Shown piece by piece: positions 37,315-45,826 of a DNA stretch of 64,000 nt. The position numbers and the translations under genes were made by a program. Source of the DNA: JAEMQF01 sp963775015. Its GTDB lineage: Bacteria; Pseudomonadota; Gammaproteobacteria; Burkholderiales; Burkholderiaceae_C. The stretch is taken from the NCBI GenBank assembly GCA_963775015.1, contig CAVZHI010000016.1, forward strand, positions 1 to 64,000, written 5' to 3'. The notes beneath the pieces were generated by a model. It was not told the origin of the DNA, searched no databases, and saw only the letters and a program-made list of their open reading frames with translations. Within the stretch, counting starts at the first letter, position 1, and each line of letters begins with the position of its first letter.

Positions 37315-39459
37315 TCAATGCAGCGCGTCGGGCGCCGCAATGGTTTCGGGGGCGTGCAGCGTTTCCTTGAACAGTGACTTGCGAAACGCCAAGGTGCGCG
37401 GGCCGCTCTCGTTCATCGCCCAGACGCCCAAGGCCTTTGCCGACATGGGCTTCGCAAACAGAAACCCCTGCAGTTCGTCGCAGCCCATCGAGCGCAGGAT
37501 CTGGTTCTGCGCTTCTGTTTCCACGCCCTCGGCAACCACCTTGATGTCCAGCGCCTTCGCCAGTTTCACGACGGCGTCGACCACGGCTCGCGCGTCAGGG
37601 CTGCTTTCCAGGTCGAGCACGAAGCTGCGGTCGATCTTGAGTTCGCCAGGGCGCATCTTGCGCAACGTCGACAGGCTCGAGTAGCCGGTCCCAAAGTCGT
37701 CGATCGACAAGTGCACGCCCAGCGTGTTCAGCGCGCCAAAGATGCGCATCGTCGCTTCGGTGTCCTCCATTGCGTCGGACTCGGTGAATTCGCAGGTCAG
37801 CAGTTGCGGATTGATCTGGTGTTTGCGCAAGGCGTCGGCAATTCGTTCCGGCAGGTCAGGCTTGCGCAACTGGTGCACCGACAGGTTGATCGCGACGCGC
37901 ATGCGCAGGCCTTCGTCGCGCCAGATTCGCGCCTGCCGACACGCCTCGTTGATGACCCATTCGCCGATCGCGCCGATCAGGCCGAAGCGTTCGGCGATGG
38001 GGATGAACAGGCTCGGGCTGATGACGCCGCGTTTCGGGTGGTGCCAGCGCAGCAGCGCCTCGGCCGCGGTGATTTCGCCGCTCGGGGCGTGAATCTTCGG
38101 CTGATAAAAGAGCTGCAATTGCCCTTTGGCGAGGGCCTGGCGCAGGTCGCTGACCAGGTCCATCTGCTTCGCCGCGCCCGGGTTCGACATGCGCGCTTCG
38201 AAGTGGCAGTAGCTTGCCCCGCCCATGCCTTTGGCGGATTGCATCGCGGCGTCGGCGTGCGCGATGAGCCGCGACAGGGCGCCGTTTTCCGGGTAGACGG
38301 CGATGCCGATCGAACAGGTCAGGCTCGTTTCGCCGCCGTCCAGCGAATGGGGCTGCGCGACGGATTGCAGCACCTGGTTCGCGAGGTCGGCGATATCGTC
38401 GTGGCTCGGATCCTCGGGCAACACCAGAAGGAACTCATCGCCGCCCAGGCGTGCCGCCATGTGCGGCCGGGCCAGACCGCGCAGGCGCTTCGCCGTTTCG
38501 CGCAGGACTCGGTCGCCGACGCGATGCCCGAACGATTCGTTGATCGGCTTGAATCCATCGAGGTTGATGAAGAACAGGGCCAGGCGTTGCTTCGCCGCGT
38601 CTGCCTTCTGCACCACCTGCGCCAGCGTGGCCTCGAACATGACCCGGTTTGGCAAGTCGGTGAGCGGGTCGCGCATCGCATGCTTTTGCAGCATGTCGGC
38701 CTTCGCGCGCTGCGCCGTGATGCGCGACCGCGTCTCGGTCAACGACGCCAGGGTGAGCGCTGTCAGCACGGTCACCGAGCCGACTGCGGCGAGCAGCGCC
38801 ATCGTGCCCGCCGAGAGCAGCGAGGCATGGGTCGACACCGAATTCACGGTCAAGCCACTCGCGGCGATCACGAGGCAGCCGCTGGCCGTCAATCCCGCGC
38901 CCACGAGCGCCCCCGCGCCCAGCTGCCGATGCAGCAACTTGATCGACCAAGGCATGCGAAGCTGGAAAAACAGCCCGAGCGCGAGTGTGCTGCTCACGCC
39001 CGCCACACCCGCCGCGGCCAGCAACAGCGGCGCATCCCAGGCGGGCGCGGGGCGCAACCCCATCGCCCACAGGCCGAGCATCGGGGTGGCGAGGATCGCC
39101 AGGCCGATCCCGTTGCCGGCCAGCGCGACGCCCGGCAGCGTGACATGGCGTCGCATCACGCCGCTGACGCTGGCCGTGCTGAGCGCCGCGGTGATGAGCC
39201 ACGCCACCAAGATTCCCGACGGTTGGTAGCCCAACCCTTTGGACGACGCCATCGCGGACAGGCTGATCACTTGAGCCGACCAGATTCCCGTTCCCAGGCC
39301 GAGTGCGACACCGATGACCCAGCGCCAGCCGACACGCCGCCGATCGCCCTGGGCACGCTGCACCATGTCGAGCGCGAGGAAGGTCGCGAACGCCGCGATG
39401 AACCCGGCGCACGCCAGATGCGCGAGCCACCTGCCGGGTTCGTCAGCAATCCATCCCAT
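37315..39459 (-). CDS. Membrane GGDEF-EAL protein with a degenerate MHYT-like sensor
   Basis: This 714-residue protein has about seven N-terminal transmembrane segments (residues about 10-250). A GGDEF domain follows with intact RLGGDEF (about residue 348) and then an EAL domain with intact EALLRW and DDFGTGYSSL. It should make and/or degrade cyclic di-GMP. The membrane part has the layout of an MHYT sensor, but the Met-His pair is replaced (GTGIWSAQVISLSAM where relatives have IWSMHF), so copper or gas sensing through that motif is doubtful. The length and domain order match MHYT-GGDEF-EAL proteins. Confidence 0.85.
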   Translation of the reverse strand: MGWIADEPGRWLAHLACAGFIAAFATFLALDMVQRAQGDRRRVGWRWVIGVALGLGTGIWSAQVISLSAMASSKGLGYQPSGILVAWLITAALSTASVSGVMRRHVTLPGVALAGNGIGLAILATPMLGLWAMGLRPAPAWDAPLLLAAAGVAGVSSTLALGLFFQLRMPWSIKLLHRQLGAGALVGAGLTASGCLVIAASGLTVNSVSTHASLLSAGTMALLAAVGSVTVLTALTLASLTETRSRITAQRAKADMLQKHAMRDPLTDLPNRVMFEATLAQVVQKADAAKQRLALFFINLDGFKPINESFGHRVGDRVLRETAKRLRGLARPHMAARLGGDEFLLVLPEDPSHDDIADLANQVLQSVAQPHSLDGGETSLTCSIGIAVYPENGALSRLIAHADAAMQSAKGMGGASYCHFEARMSNPGAAKQMDLVSDLRQALAKGQLQLFYQPKIHAPSGEITAAEALLRWHHPKRGVISPSLFIPIAERFGLIGAIGEWVINEACRQARIWRDEGLRMRVAINLSVHQLRKPDLPERIADALRKHQINPQLLTCEFTESDAMEDTEATMRIFGALNTLGVHLSIDDFGTGYSSLSTLRKMRPGELKIDRSFVLDLESSPDARAVVDAVVKLAKALDIKVVAEGVETEAQNQILRSMGCDELQGFLFAKPMSAKALGVWAMNESGPRTLAFRKSLFKETLHAPETIAAPDALH

Positions 39460-39538
39460 CCGCGCTTCCTCCGCACTCTCTCACTGCATCCGCTGAACCC
39501 GACTCAGGGTGCATCGGGATGCGAGCTTACGGCGCGAA

Positions 39539-39560
39539 GCCTGGCCATGGCAGGCCAGGC
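39539..39560 (-). terminator. Hairpin after the twin-AAA+ gene
   Basis: GCCTGGCC (39539-39546) and GGCCAGGC (39553-39560) form a perfect 8-bp stem with a 6-base loop, starting 16 bases past the stop of the upstream AAA+ gene. No clear U-tract follows, so a Rho-independent role is uncertain. Confidence 0.4.
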
Positions 39561-39576
39561 ACAAGGCGGCTGCGCC

Positions 39577-41892
39577 TTAGTGCACGAACCCGATGCCGCG
39601 CCGCTGCCGCACTTCGGGTTTGACGCGGTGTTCGGACTCCAATTGCGAAAGAAACTCGTCGGGTTCGAAGACGTCGCCGAGCAAGTCGCACTGTTGCTTG
39701 ACGGCGGCGAAGTCGCCCGCCGTGAGCTCGCTCAATCGTTCCAGGCGCTGCAACTGCTCGACGGTGCAGCGCTGCGCTGCGCCGGCCAACACCTCGGTCA
39801 CGAACATTCGCTCGCGCTGCGCCAAGGTCAAGGGCTTGAACTGGACCTTGAAGGCAAAGCGCCGCAATGCCGCTTCGTCGAGTTCGAGAAACAAGTTCGT
39901 CGTGCAGACGAAGATGCCGGCAAAACGCTCCATGCCTTGCAGCATCTCGTTCACTTCGCTGATCTCATAGGTCCGCTCGGCCATGCGCCGGCTGCGCAAG
40001 AAGCTGTCGGCTTCGTCGAGCAGCAACAGCGCCTCTTCATCCTGCGCCTCCTCGAACATGCGCGCCATGTTCTGCTCGGTTTCACCGAGGAATTTGCTGA
40101 CCAGATCGCTCGCCTGGCGAATCATGAGCGGGCGTTGCAGCTCATGCGCCATGTACTCCGCGAGCGCCGTCTTGCCGGTGCCGGGCGGACCATAAAAACA
40201 CAGCGTCCCGCAGCCCTTGCGGCGCAGCGCTTCGATGATCTTGGGCACTTCGAAGCGCGACTCGGTGTTCACCAGGCCCAGGTCGTAACGCGTCACGACG
40301 CGCCGCGCGCCTCGATCTCCCGGCGTATTGCCCAGGGCTTTGTCGGCGTTGCCCAGTTGGCGCTCGATCAGCGCCTCGGCGCTCGCGCCAGCCTTGCCGT
40401 CGGCGCCACCCCCGGCCAGTTTGGCGAACTTCACCGCGGTGCGAATTTGCGCTGGCGTGAGCGCGCGGCGCTGCGCGAGCCGCTGCGCAAAAGCGGGGTC
40501 AACGTCAACGCCCGCCAGGGCTCGCGCCACAAGGGCCTCGCGCGCACCCGGCGGCGGGCCCTTCAACTCGAGGTGGTATTGAAAGCGGCGCCGGAACGCG
40601 ACGTCGATTTGTTCGATCCGGTTCGTCACCCAAATCACCGGAACCGGATTTGTCTCGAGCAACTGGTTCACCCAGGCCTTGCCGCTGACGCTTCCCGTGG
40701 GTGCGCCGTCTCCCGTGTCCAGACGCGCGATCATTTGCGCGGCGTCGGTCGAAATCGGCGGGAACACGTCCTCGACTTCGTCGAAGAGCAACGCGACGTT
40801 GTCGCTCGTCTTGAGAAAGACCTGGCTGATCTGCAGCGAGCGGTAGCGGTCGCGCCCGCTCAGGGAGTTGCCGTCGCGGTCGGCGTATTCGACTTCATAG
40901 AGCTCGACCCCCGCAGCCTGCGCCGCCACCTTGGCGAGTTCGGTCTTGCCGGTTCCGGGCGGCCCGTACAGCAACACGTTGACGCCGGGTTCCCTGCGCG
41001 CCACGGCGTTGCGCAGCAAGTCGATGATCATCGTGCTGTCGGCGCCGACGAAATGAAAGTCCTGCGGCGTCAATTCGCTGCGCGCGACGGGCCGGGTGAA
41101 CACCGCCATCAGGTCCGACGGGCCTTCGTACTTGCGCATCAGCACCTGTGGCAATTGGTCGCTGACTTTCATCAGGTCGGCCAGATCGGTGATGTTGTGT
41201 TCCGAGATCAGGTTCTCGACCATGCCGATGCGCTCGAGCCGCGAGCCGGCGCGCAGGGCTTCGCCGACCTCGGTCGGGTTCACGCCGGCGACCGCGGCGA
41301 GCGCCGCGTACGCCTCTTGCGCGTTCGCCACCTTGAACTCGACCAGCAGGCCGCGCAGATCGCGCTGATAGCGCGCCAATGTGCCGTACAACAGCAGAGC
41401 GCGCTCGGCAGGGTTCAGCTGCAGCAGGCCGGCGAGCGCGTCGATGTTTTTCTCGACCAGCGTCGACTCTTTCTTCAGGCTGCGGGCCAGCCAGTCGGCC
41501 GTCGTCCCGAGCGTGGCGAGCAAATCCTTCGGCGAATCCTTGATGTACTCGTCGATGTAGAAAAACAGCGTGCCCTCTTCGTACGGCCCACGCCAGGCGC
41601 CGTGGCGCGTGATGAAGGCGTCGTCGCTGAGGATTTCATGGCCGCGCCAATGTTCGTTGCCCTTGCAGCGCTGCGCGAGGAACTCGCGCAGCCGGGCCAG
41701 CACCGACGCCTGCCACACGAGGTGCTTGCCCGTCAGCGAGAGCAGGTTGTTCGAGTCGCGGCGCAGGTTGAAGCGGCCCGCATTGCGCATCGTCAGGGTG
41801 AGCACGAAGTGCGAGCACATGCGGTCCAGCACCGGCGCCTCGCGCAACCCGGGGGACAGCACGACCCGGCTCTCGCTGTGGCTCCTCACCAT
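39577..41892 (-). CDS. Twin-AAA+ ATPase of unknown function
   Basis: This 771-residue soluble protein has a unique helical N-terminal region of about 290 residues and then two AAA+ modules. Module 1 has Walker A GPPGTGKT at 310-317, Walker B LLFDEVED at about 368-375 and an RRRF finger near 434. Module 2 has Walker A at 568-575, Walker B LLLLDEAD near 622-628 and LRRF. Both ATPase sites look intact. The arrangement recalls tandem AAA+ proteins such as the Cdc48/FtsH-like group, but no protease, substrate-binding or membrane domain is visible. The DUF3567 gene lies 160 bases upstream. I do not recognise a specific function. Confidence 0.8.
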   Translation of the reverse strand: MVRSHSESRVVLSPGLREAPVLDRMCSHFVLTLTMRNAGRFNLRRDSNNLLSLTGKHLVWQASVLARLREFLAQRCKGNEHWRGHEILSDDAFITRHGAWRGPYEEGTLFFYIDEYIKDSPKDLLATLGTTADWLARSLKKESTLVEKNIDALAGLLQLNPAERALLLYGTLARYQRDLRGLLVEFKVANAQEAYAALAAVAGVNPTEVGEALRAGSRLERIGMVENLISEHNITDLADLMKVSDQLPQVLMRKYEGPSDLMAVFTRPVARSELTPQDFHFVGADSTMIIDLLRNAVARREPGVNVLLYGPPGTGKTELAKVAAQAAGVELYEVEYADRDGNSLSGRDRYRSLQISQVFLKTSDNVALLFDEVEDVFPPISTDAAQMIARLDTGDGAPTGSVSGKAWVNQLLETNPVPVIWVTNRIEQIDVAFRRRFQYHLELKGPPPGAREALVARALAGVDVDPAFAQRLAQRRALTPAQIRTAVKFAKLAGGGADGKAGASAEALIERQLGNADKALGNTPGDRGARRVVTRYDLGLVNTESRFEVPKIIEALRRKGCGTLCFYGPPGTGKTALAEYMAHELQRPLMIRQASDLVSKFLGETEQNMARMFEEAQDEEALLLLDEADSFLRSRRMAERTYEISEVNEMLQGMERFAGIFVCTTNLFLELDEAALRRFAFKVQFKPLTLAQRERMFVTEVLAGAAQRCTVEQLQRLERLSELTAGDFAAVKQQCDLLGDVFEPDEFLSQLESEHRVKPEVRQRRGIGFVH

Positions 41893-42052
41893 GACACCCC
41901 CTCTGCTGCGTGGTTTGCGGCTGCGATCTTGGCGCAGCGTCGGCGTTGCAGCAAGCCCCGGGGTTTCGAGGGGGGATCGAACGCCTCCGGGCGGCTCGGC
42001 GCCGCGCCGTCAGTGCGGCGGCGCGCCCTTCTGGGTCAACCCTTCAGCAACT

Positions 42053-42337
42053 TCAGTGAAAACTGAGCGGCTGTTGCATGAGCGGGGCGAAGCGCTCCAG
42101 GTAAGCGTCGATCTCTTCGCCGGTGGGGCTGGTTTCGATCAGCGCGTCAACGCCCTGCCTGAAACTCTCCGCGAGCGCACCCTCCAGGAAAATTTCCTTG
42201 CGCGCGAACTTGTCGACGATCTCGAATCCGCCGCGCGCGCCCGGGCGTACGCCACCAGATGGCGGCGCCGCGCCTTCCGCTGGTTGGACGTCAAAACGAA
42301 CCACGGCGAAGTTTTCCGAGTTGTACACCATCTGCAT
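42053..42337 (-). CDS. DUF3567 family protein
   Basis: This 94-residue protein starts MQMVYNSENFAVVRF and contains GGFEIVDKFARKEIFLEG and VDALIETSPTGEEIDAYLERF. This is the layout of the DUF3567 family, small cytosolic proteins found widely in Burkholderiales with no known role. The start at 42337 gives the conserved N-terminus; longer readings of this frame run through the upstream gene. Confidence 0.85.
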   Translation of the reverse strand: MQMVYNSENFAVVRFDVQPAEGAAPPSGGVRPGARGGFEIVDKFARKEIFLEGALAESFRQGVDALIETSPTGEEIDAYLERFAPLMQQPLSFH

Positions 42338-42410
42338 GGCAAATCCTCCTCGCCCGTAGTTGGGCCGCCGAGCCGAATTTGCAAGCCCCGCTGAGCGCCG
42401 GGTTGTCGCC

Positions 42411-43616
42411 TCAGCGCGGTTCGGCGATGTCGATGCGCCACATTTCCATTCCCGGGTCCTGCGTGCCGTTGCGCCAGTGAGCGCGCACCGGCCAATGGGG
42501 CGGTTTGGCGTCGAGCCAGACGTCGACTTGCGTGTCGTAGGTGGACTCGGCAAGGCGTTGCAGCCTGAACACGTGCATCGCGCCGGGACTCTCGTCGACC
42601 ACTTCTTCACCCAGGCTGACGAATTGCCACACCGCGGCGTCGCCACGCGCGCCGACCACGTGCAGCGCGACCCTGCCGTGCGCCGCAAGGAGCTTCGGCT
42701 CGGCGCCGGCGATCGCGGCGAGCTGCACCAACCAGCTGAGCCGGTCTTGCGTGGCGGGGTGCAACGGGACTTGTGTTTCGCCTGCGGAAAAACTGATCTT
42801 GCCCTCGTTCGGGCCGGGTTCGCGCCCGAAGTTAGCGGCCACGGCGCTGCGCCGCAGGCGCTTGTCGGTGAAGCGCTGAGGCGCCAGACCGGCAGCGCCA
42901 AGCGCCCCTTGACTCACTTGGGTGAGCACCGTGATACCGCTCGCGCGCGCCTCCAGGCGCGCCTCGTAGCGCCCGGCGTCGACGCGCCAGATCAGCTCGG
43001 CGTTGCCGTGCACGATGCCGCGCCGCATGCGGTACTGGAGCACGGCCGGCGCCGGAACCCGCGTCGCGTAAACCGGAACGCTGTCGTGCGCTGCTTCAGT
43101 CGCAGATGCGGGTTCGTGCGCCACTTCCGCCGCGCTCGCACGAGGGCGCGCATCGTTCTCGACGACGGCCGCGGTGTCGCGTGACTGCGCAGGCGCAGGC
43201 TCGGCGCGCTCGATGCGCGGCGGCGCGGCCACCGGCGCGATCGCCGGTGCGACCACCGCAGCGATCACCGGCGTGGCGCCTGCCGGCGCCGGGGGTTCAA
43301 CGCGCGCCGCCGGGTGCAAGCCTGCGCTGCGCGCTGCGCGCTGCGGGGCGGCGGCGCTGCGCGGTTCGGTCCGCACGGGCAGCCGAGGCGGCTCCTCAGT
43401 CGCGTGTGGCGCCGGCTCGATGTCATGCACCCAAAGCGCGGCCGGCACCTGCACCGGCTGCATCTTCGGCGCACGCGCGGACCGCCCGAGGCCGGCGAAC
43501 AGCAAGGCGTGCACGGCAGCGGCGACGAGCAGCGCCACACCGAGCCGGCGCCGCCGCAGCGCCGCCGCGGTCGGACCCAACGTCTTTTTCTGCATCGAGA
43601 ATAGCGATCCCGTCAT
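42411..43616 (-). CDS. DUF3108 domain protein with N-terminal anchor
   Basis: This 401-residue protein has one N-terminal transmembrane segment (LGVALLVAAAVHALLFAGLG), a long Ala/Pro-rich low-complexity periplasmic spacer (residues about 50-190) and a C-terminal DUF3108 beta-rich domain. That domain begins RMRRGIVHGNAELIWRVDAG and contains FVSLGEEVVDESPG and the final HWPVRAHWRN. The overall layout resembles TonB-like anchored envelope proteins. The start at 43616 is preferred because AGGGG precedes it; ATG 43595 is an alternative. The divergent FAA-hydrolase gene starts only 17 bases away, so the promoters overlap coding sequence. Confidence 0.75.
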   Translation of the reverse strand: MTGSLFSMQKKTLGPTAAALRRRRLGVALLVAAAVHALLFAGLGRSARAPKMQPVQVPAALWVHDIEPAPHATEEPPRLPVRTEPRSAAAPQRAARSAGLHPAARVEPPAPAGATPVIAAVVAPAIAPVAAPPRIERAEPAPAQSRDTAAVVENDARPRASAAEVAHEPASATEAAHDSVPVYATRVPAPAVLQYRMRRGIVHGNAELIWRVDAGRYEARLEARASGITVLTQVSQGALGAAGLAPQRFTDKRLRRSAVAANFGREPGPNEGKISFSAGETQVPLHPATQDRLSWLVQLAAIAGAEPKLLAAHGRVALHVVGARGDAAVWQFVSLGEEVVDESPGAMHVFRLQRLAESTYDTQVDVWLDAKPPHWPVRAHWRNGTQDPGMEMWRIDIAEPR

Positions 43617-43633
43617 CCACCCCTTTCGTTGCC

Positions 43634-44623
43634 ATGAAACTCGCGACTTACAAAGACGGCTCACGCGACGGCCAATTGATCGTCGTCTCCAGCGACCTCG
43701 CCAGCGCCCACTATGCCAGCGGCATCGCGACGCGTCTGCAACAAGTGCTCGACGACTGGAATTTCATCTCGCCGCAACTCGAAGACCTGGCGCGCACGCT
43801 GAACCAGGGCAAGGCGCGGCACGCGTTTGGCTTCGATCCACGCCAGTGCATGGCGCCGCTGCCGCGCGCCTACCAGTGGGTCGACGGCTCGGCGTACCTG
43901 AACCATGTGGAACTCGTGCGCAAGGCGCGCGGTGCCCAGGTTCCGCCCACGTTCTACGTCGACCCGCTGATGTACCAAGGCGGCAGCGACGATTTTCTGG
44001 GGCCGCACGACGACATTGTCTGCCCAAGCGTCGATTACGGAATCGACTTCGAGTCTGAAGTCGCGGTGATCACGGGTGACGCCGCGATGCAATGCAGCCC
44101 CGAGGCGGGAATCGCGAGCGTGCGCCTGCTGCTGCTCGTCAACGACGTGAGCCTGCGGCACCTGATTCCCGACGAACTCGCGAAGGGCTTCGGTTTCCTG
44201 CAGGGCAAGCCGGCGACGGCGTTCAGCCCGGTTGCCGTCACGCCGGACGAAGTCGGCGGCGCGTGGCGCGGCGGGCGCTTGCACTTGGACCTCGATACCG
44301 AATGGAACGGCGCGCGCGTCGGTCATTGCGCCGCAGGTGAAGAGATGACGTTTCATTTCGGCCAGTTGATCGCGCATGTGTGCAAGACGCGCAACATGCG
44401 CGCCGGCAGCATCGTCGGCAGCGGCACCGTGAGCAACAAGGACTGGTCGCGCGGCTATTCGTGCATCGCCGAAAAACGCGCGATCGAGACGATCGAAAGC
44501 GGCGCACCTCGTACCTCGTTCATGCAGTTCGGCGACCGGGTCCGGATCGAGATGAAGGGCGCTGACGGGCAGAGCATCTTCGGCGCGATCGACCAGCGCG
44601 TGACTCGCGCCGGCGCCGCATGA
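43634..44623 (+). CDS. Fumarylacetoacetate hydrolase family protein
   Basis: This 329-residue FAH-fold protein has metal-binding acidic residues in DYGIDFESEVAVITGD and a C-terminal catalytic region with IVGSGTVSNKDW and GDRVRIEMKG. In the N-terminal part the segment PLPRAYQWVDGSAYLNHVELVRKARG is typical of the two-domain FAH-like hydrolases. Members cleave C-C bonds in fumarylpyruvate, acylpyruvates or fumarylacetoacetate, or decarboxylate oxaloacetate. No aromatic-degradation neighbours identify the substrate. It begins the plus-strand run that continues to glcF. Confidence 0.88.
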   Translation: MKLATYKDGSRDGQLIVVSSDLASAHYASGIATRLQQVLDDWNFISPQLEDLARTLNQGKARHAFGFDPRQCMAPLPRAYQWVDGSAYLNHVELVRKARGAQVPPTFYVDPLMYQGGSDDFLGPHDDIVCPSVDYGIDFESEVAVITGDAAMQCSPEAGIASVRLLLLVNDVSLRHLIPDELAKGFGFLQGKPATAFSPVAVTPDEVGGAWRGGRLHLDLDTEWNGARVGHCAAGEEMTFHFGQLIAHVCKTRNMRAGSIVGSGTVSNKDWSRGYSCIAEKRAIETIESGAPRTSFMQFGDRVRIEMKGADGQSIFGAIDQRVTRAGAA

Positions 44624-44630
44624 AAGCTGC

Positions 44631-45116
44631 ATGAGCCGCGAATTGCCGCGCACCTTGAAGGTCGCCACGGTGTGGCTGCTCGTGGGCGTCGCGCTGTTTG
44701 TCGGCGTCCAGTGGTGGCTTCACCGCGAGCAGGCGACACGCTTCACGGTGCAGGGCGACGTCATCGAAATTCGCCGCGGCGGCGACGGGCATTACCACTG
44801 GCCGGGGCGGATCAACGGGCGCGAGGTCGACTTCCTCGTCGACACCGGCGCCACCGGAACGGCAATTTCGTCCGCGCTCGCGCGCGAGTTGCAGCTTGAC
44901 CCGCTCGGCACAGTGCGGTCGAACACGGCCGGGGGCGTCGTCAGCGGCGAAGTGATGCGCGCCGACGTGATCCTGCAGGGCGGAGTGAGTGCGCAGGGCC
45001 TGCGCGTCGTGGCTCTGCCCGGCTTGGGCGACAGCCCCTTGCTCGGCATGGACGTTCTGTCGCGCCTGCGCTGGCAACAAGGCGACGGCAAACTGCGCAT
45101 CGATCTGCGGCGCTGA
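44631..45116 (+). CDS. Membrane-anchored retropepsin-like aspartic protease (clan AA)
   Basis: This 161-residue protein has one N-terminal membrane helix (VATVWLLVGVALFVGVQWWL) and a single retropepsin-like domain with the active-site FLVDTGATGTAIS and the flap/hydrophobic region LLGMDVLSRL. It corresponds to the TIGR02281-type clan AA proteases, which should act as dimers in the periplasm or at the membrane. Substrates are unknown. It starts 7 bases after the FAA-hydrolase stop. Confidence 0.85.
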   Translation: MSRELPRTLKVATVWLLVGVALFVGVQWWLHREQATRFTVQGDVIEIRRGGDGHYHWPGRINGREVDFLVDTGATGTAISSALARELQLDPLGTVRSNTAGGVVSGEVMRADVILQGGVSAQGLRVVALPGLGDSPLLGMDVLSRLRWQQGDGKLRIDLRR

Positions 45117-45214
45117 CACCGCCGCGCCGCCGCAAAGGTGGCGCGCCTTGGCACGACCCGCCCACACTCGCAGCAGGCACAATGCCGGTCTGCCTTGCCG
45201 ACCCCTGCCAAGCC

Positions 45215-45826
45215 ATGCCAGACTCGCCTGCCTTGAACCGCCTCGCTCCAGGATTCGATTTCCTCCAGGATCTGGTGAAAAACGCCGGCGCGGCGCTGCC
45301 CCACATCGGGCAGTGGGTCGCGCCGACGCTGAACCCCGAAGAGATCGGCAAACGCATCGAAGAGCTGCGCACGGTTCAGTTCTGGCTCGAGCAGAACGCG
45401 CGCATGCTCGGCGCGACGATTCAGGCGCTCGAGGTGCAACGCATGACCTTGTCGACGCTGCAATCGATGAACGTGAAGATGGGCGACCTGCGCGAGAGCC
45501 TTTCGATTCGCTCTGGCACGGCGGCGGCGGCGCCGGACGCCACTGGCGCTGCGGCGGCGAGTGCTGCACCCAACGCCAGCGTCGATCCGATGCAGTGGTG
45601 GGGTGCCCTCACCAAACAGTTCAGCGAACTCGCCAGCGCCGCCGTCAAGGACTCGGCAAAGAGCGTCACGCTGGACGCCGCCAAGGCGCTGGCGGGGAGC
45701 GCGATTCAGCAGGGGTTCGACGTCGCCAGCGAGTCGTTGAAGAAGGCCGCCAGCGTGTCGACGAAAGTCGCCAAACGCGCTGTTGCGCCGAGCCGCAAAC
45801 CGCGCCGCGGGACCGGCGCGCGATGA
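45215..45826 (+). CDS. phaM: PhaM-like polyhydroxyalkanoate granule regulator
   Basis: This 203-residue protein has the PhaM-type helical segment (LNPEEIGKRIEELRTVQFWL and MLGATIQALEVQRMTL, residues about 44-95). An Ala-rich linker and a basic C-terminal tail (KKAASVSTKVAKRAVAP, then RKPRRGTGAR) follow. In Cupriavidus necator PhaM activates PHA synthase and tethers granules to DNA through such a Lys/Ala tail. No phaCAB genes are in the window. The start at 45215 gives the family N-terminus; ATG 45182 is in frame 11 codons earlier. The stop overlaps the FIST gene start (ATGA). Confidence 0.8.
   Translation: MPDSPALNRLAPGFDFLQDLVKNAGAALPHIGQWVAPTLNPEEIGKRIEELRTVQFWLEQNARMLGATIQALEVQRMTLSTLQSMNVKMGDLRESLSIRSGTAAAAPDATGAAAASAAPNASVDPMQWWGALTKQFSELASAAVKDSAKSVTLDAAKALAGSAIQQGFDVASESLKKAASVSTKVAKRAVAPSRKPRRGTGAR

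Noticed and set aside
37711..42066. A 1451-codon plus-strand open frame antisense to the GGDEF-EAL and twin-AAA+ genes
   Set aside because: Long antisense frames are expected in very GC-rich DNA with strong third-position bias. The translation is Arg/His/Gln/Ala-rich without domains, and it runs straight through the intergenic gap.
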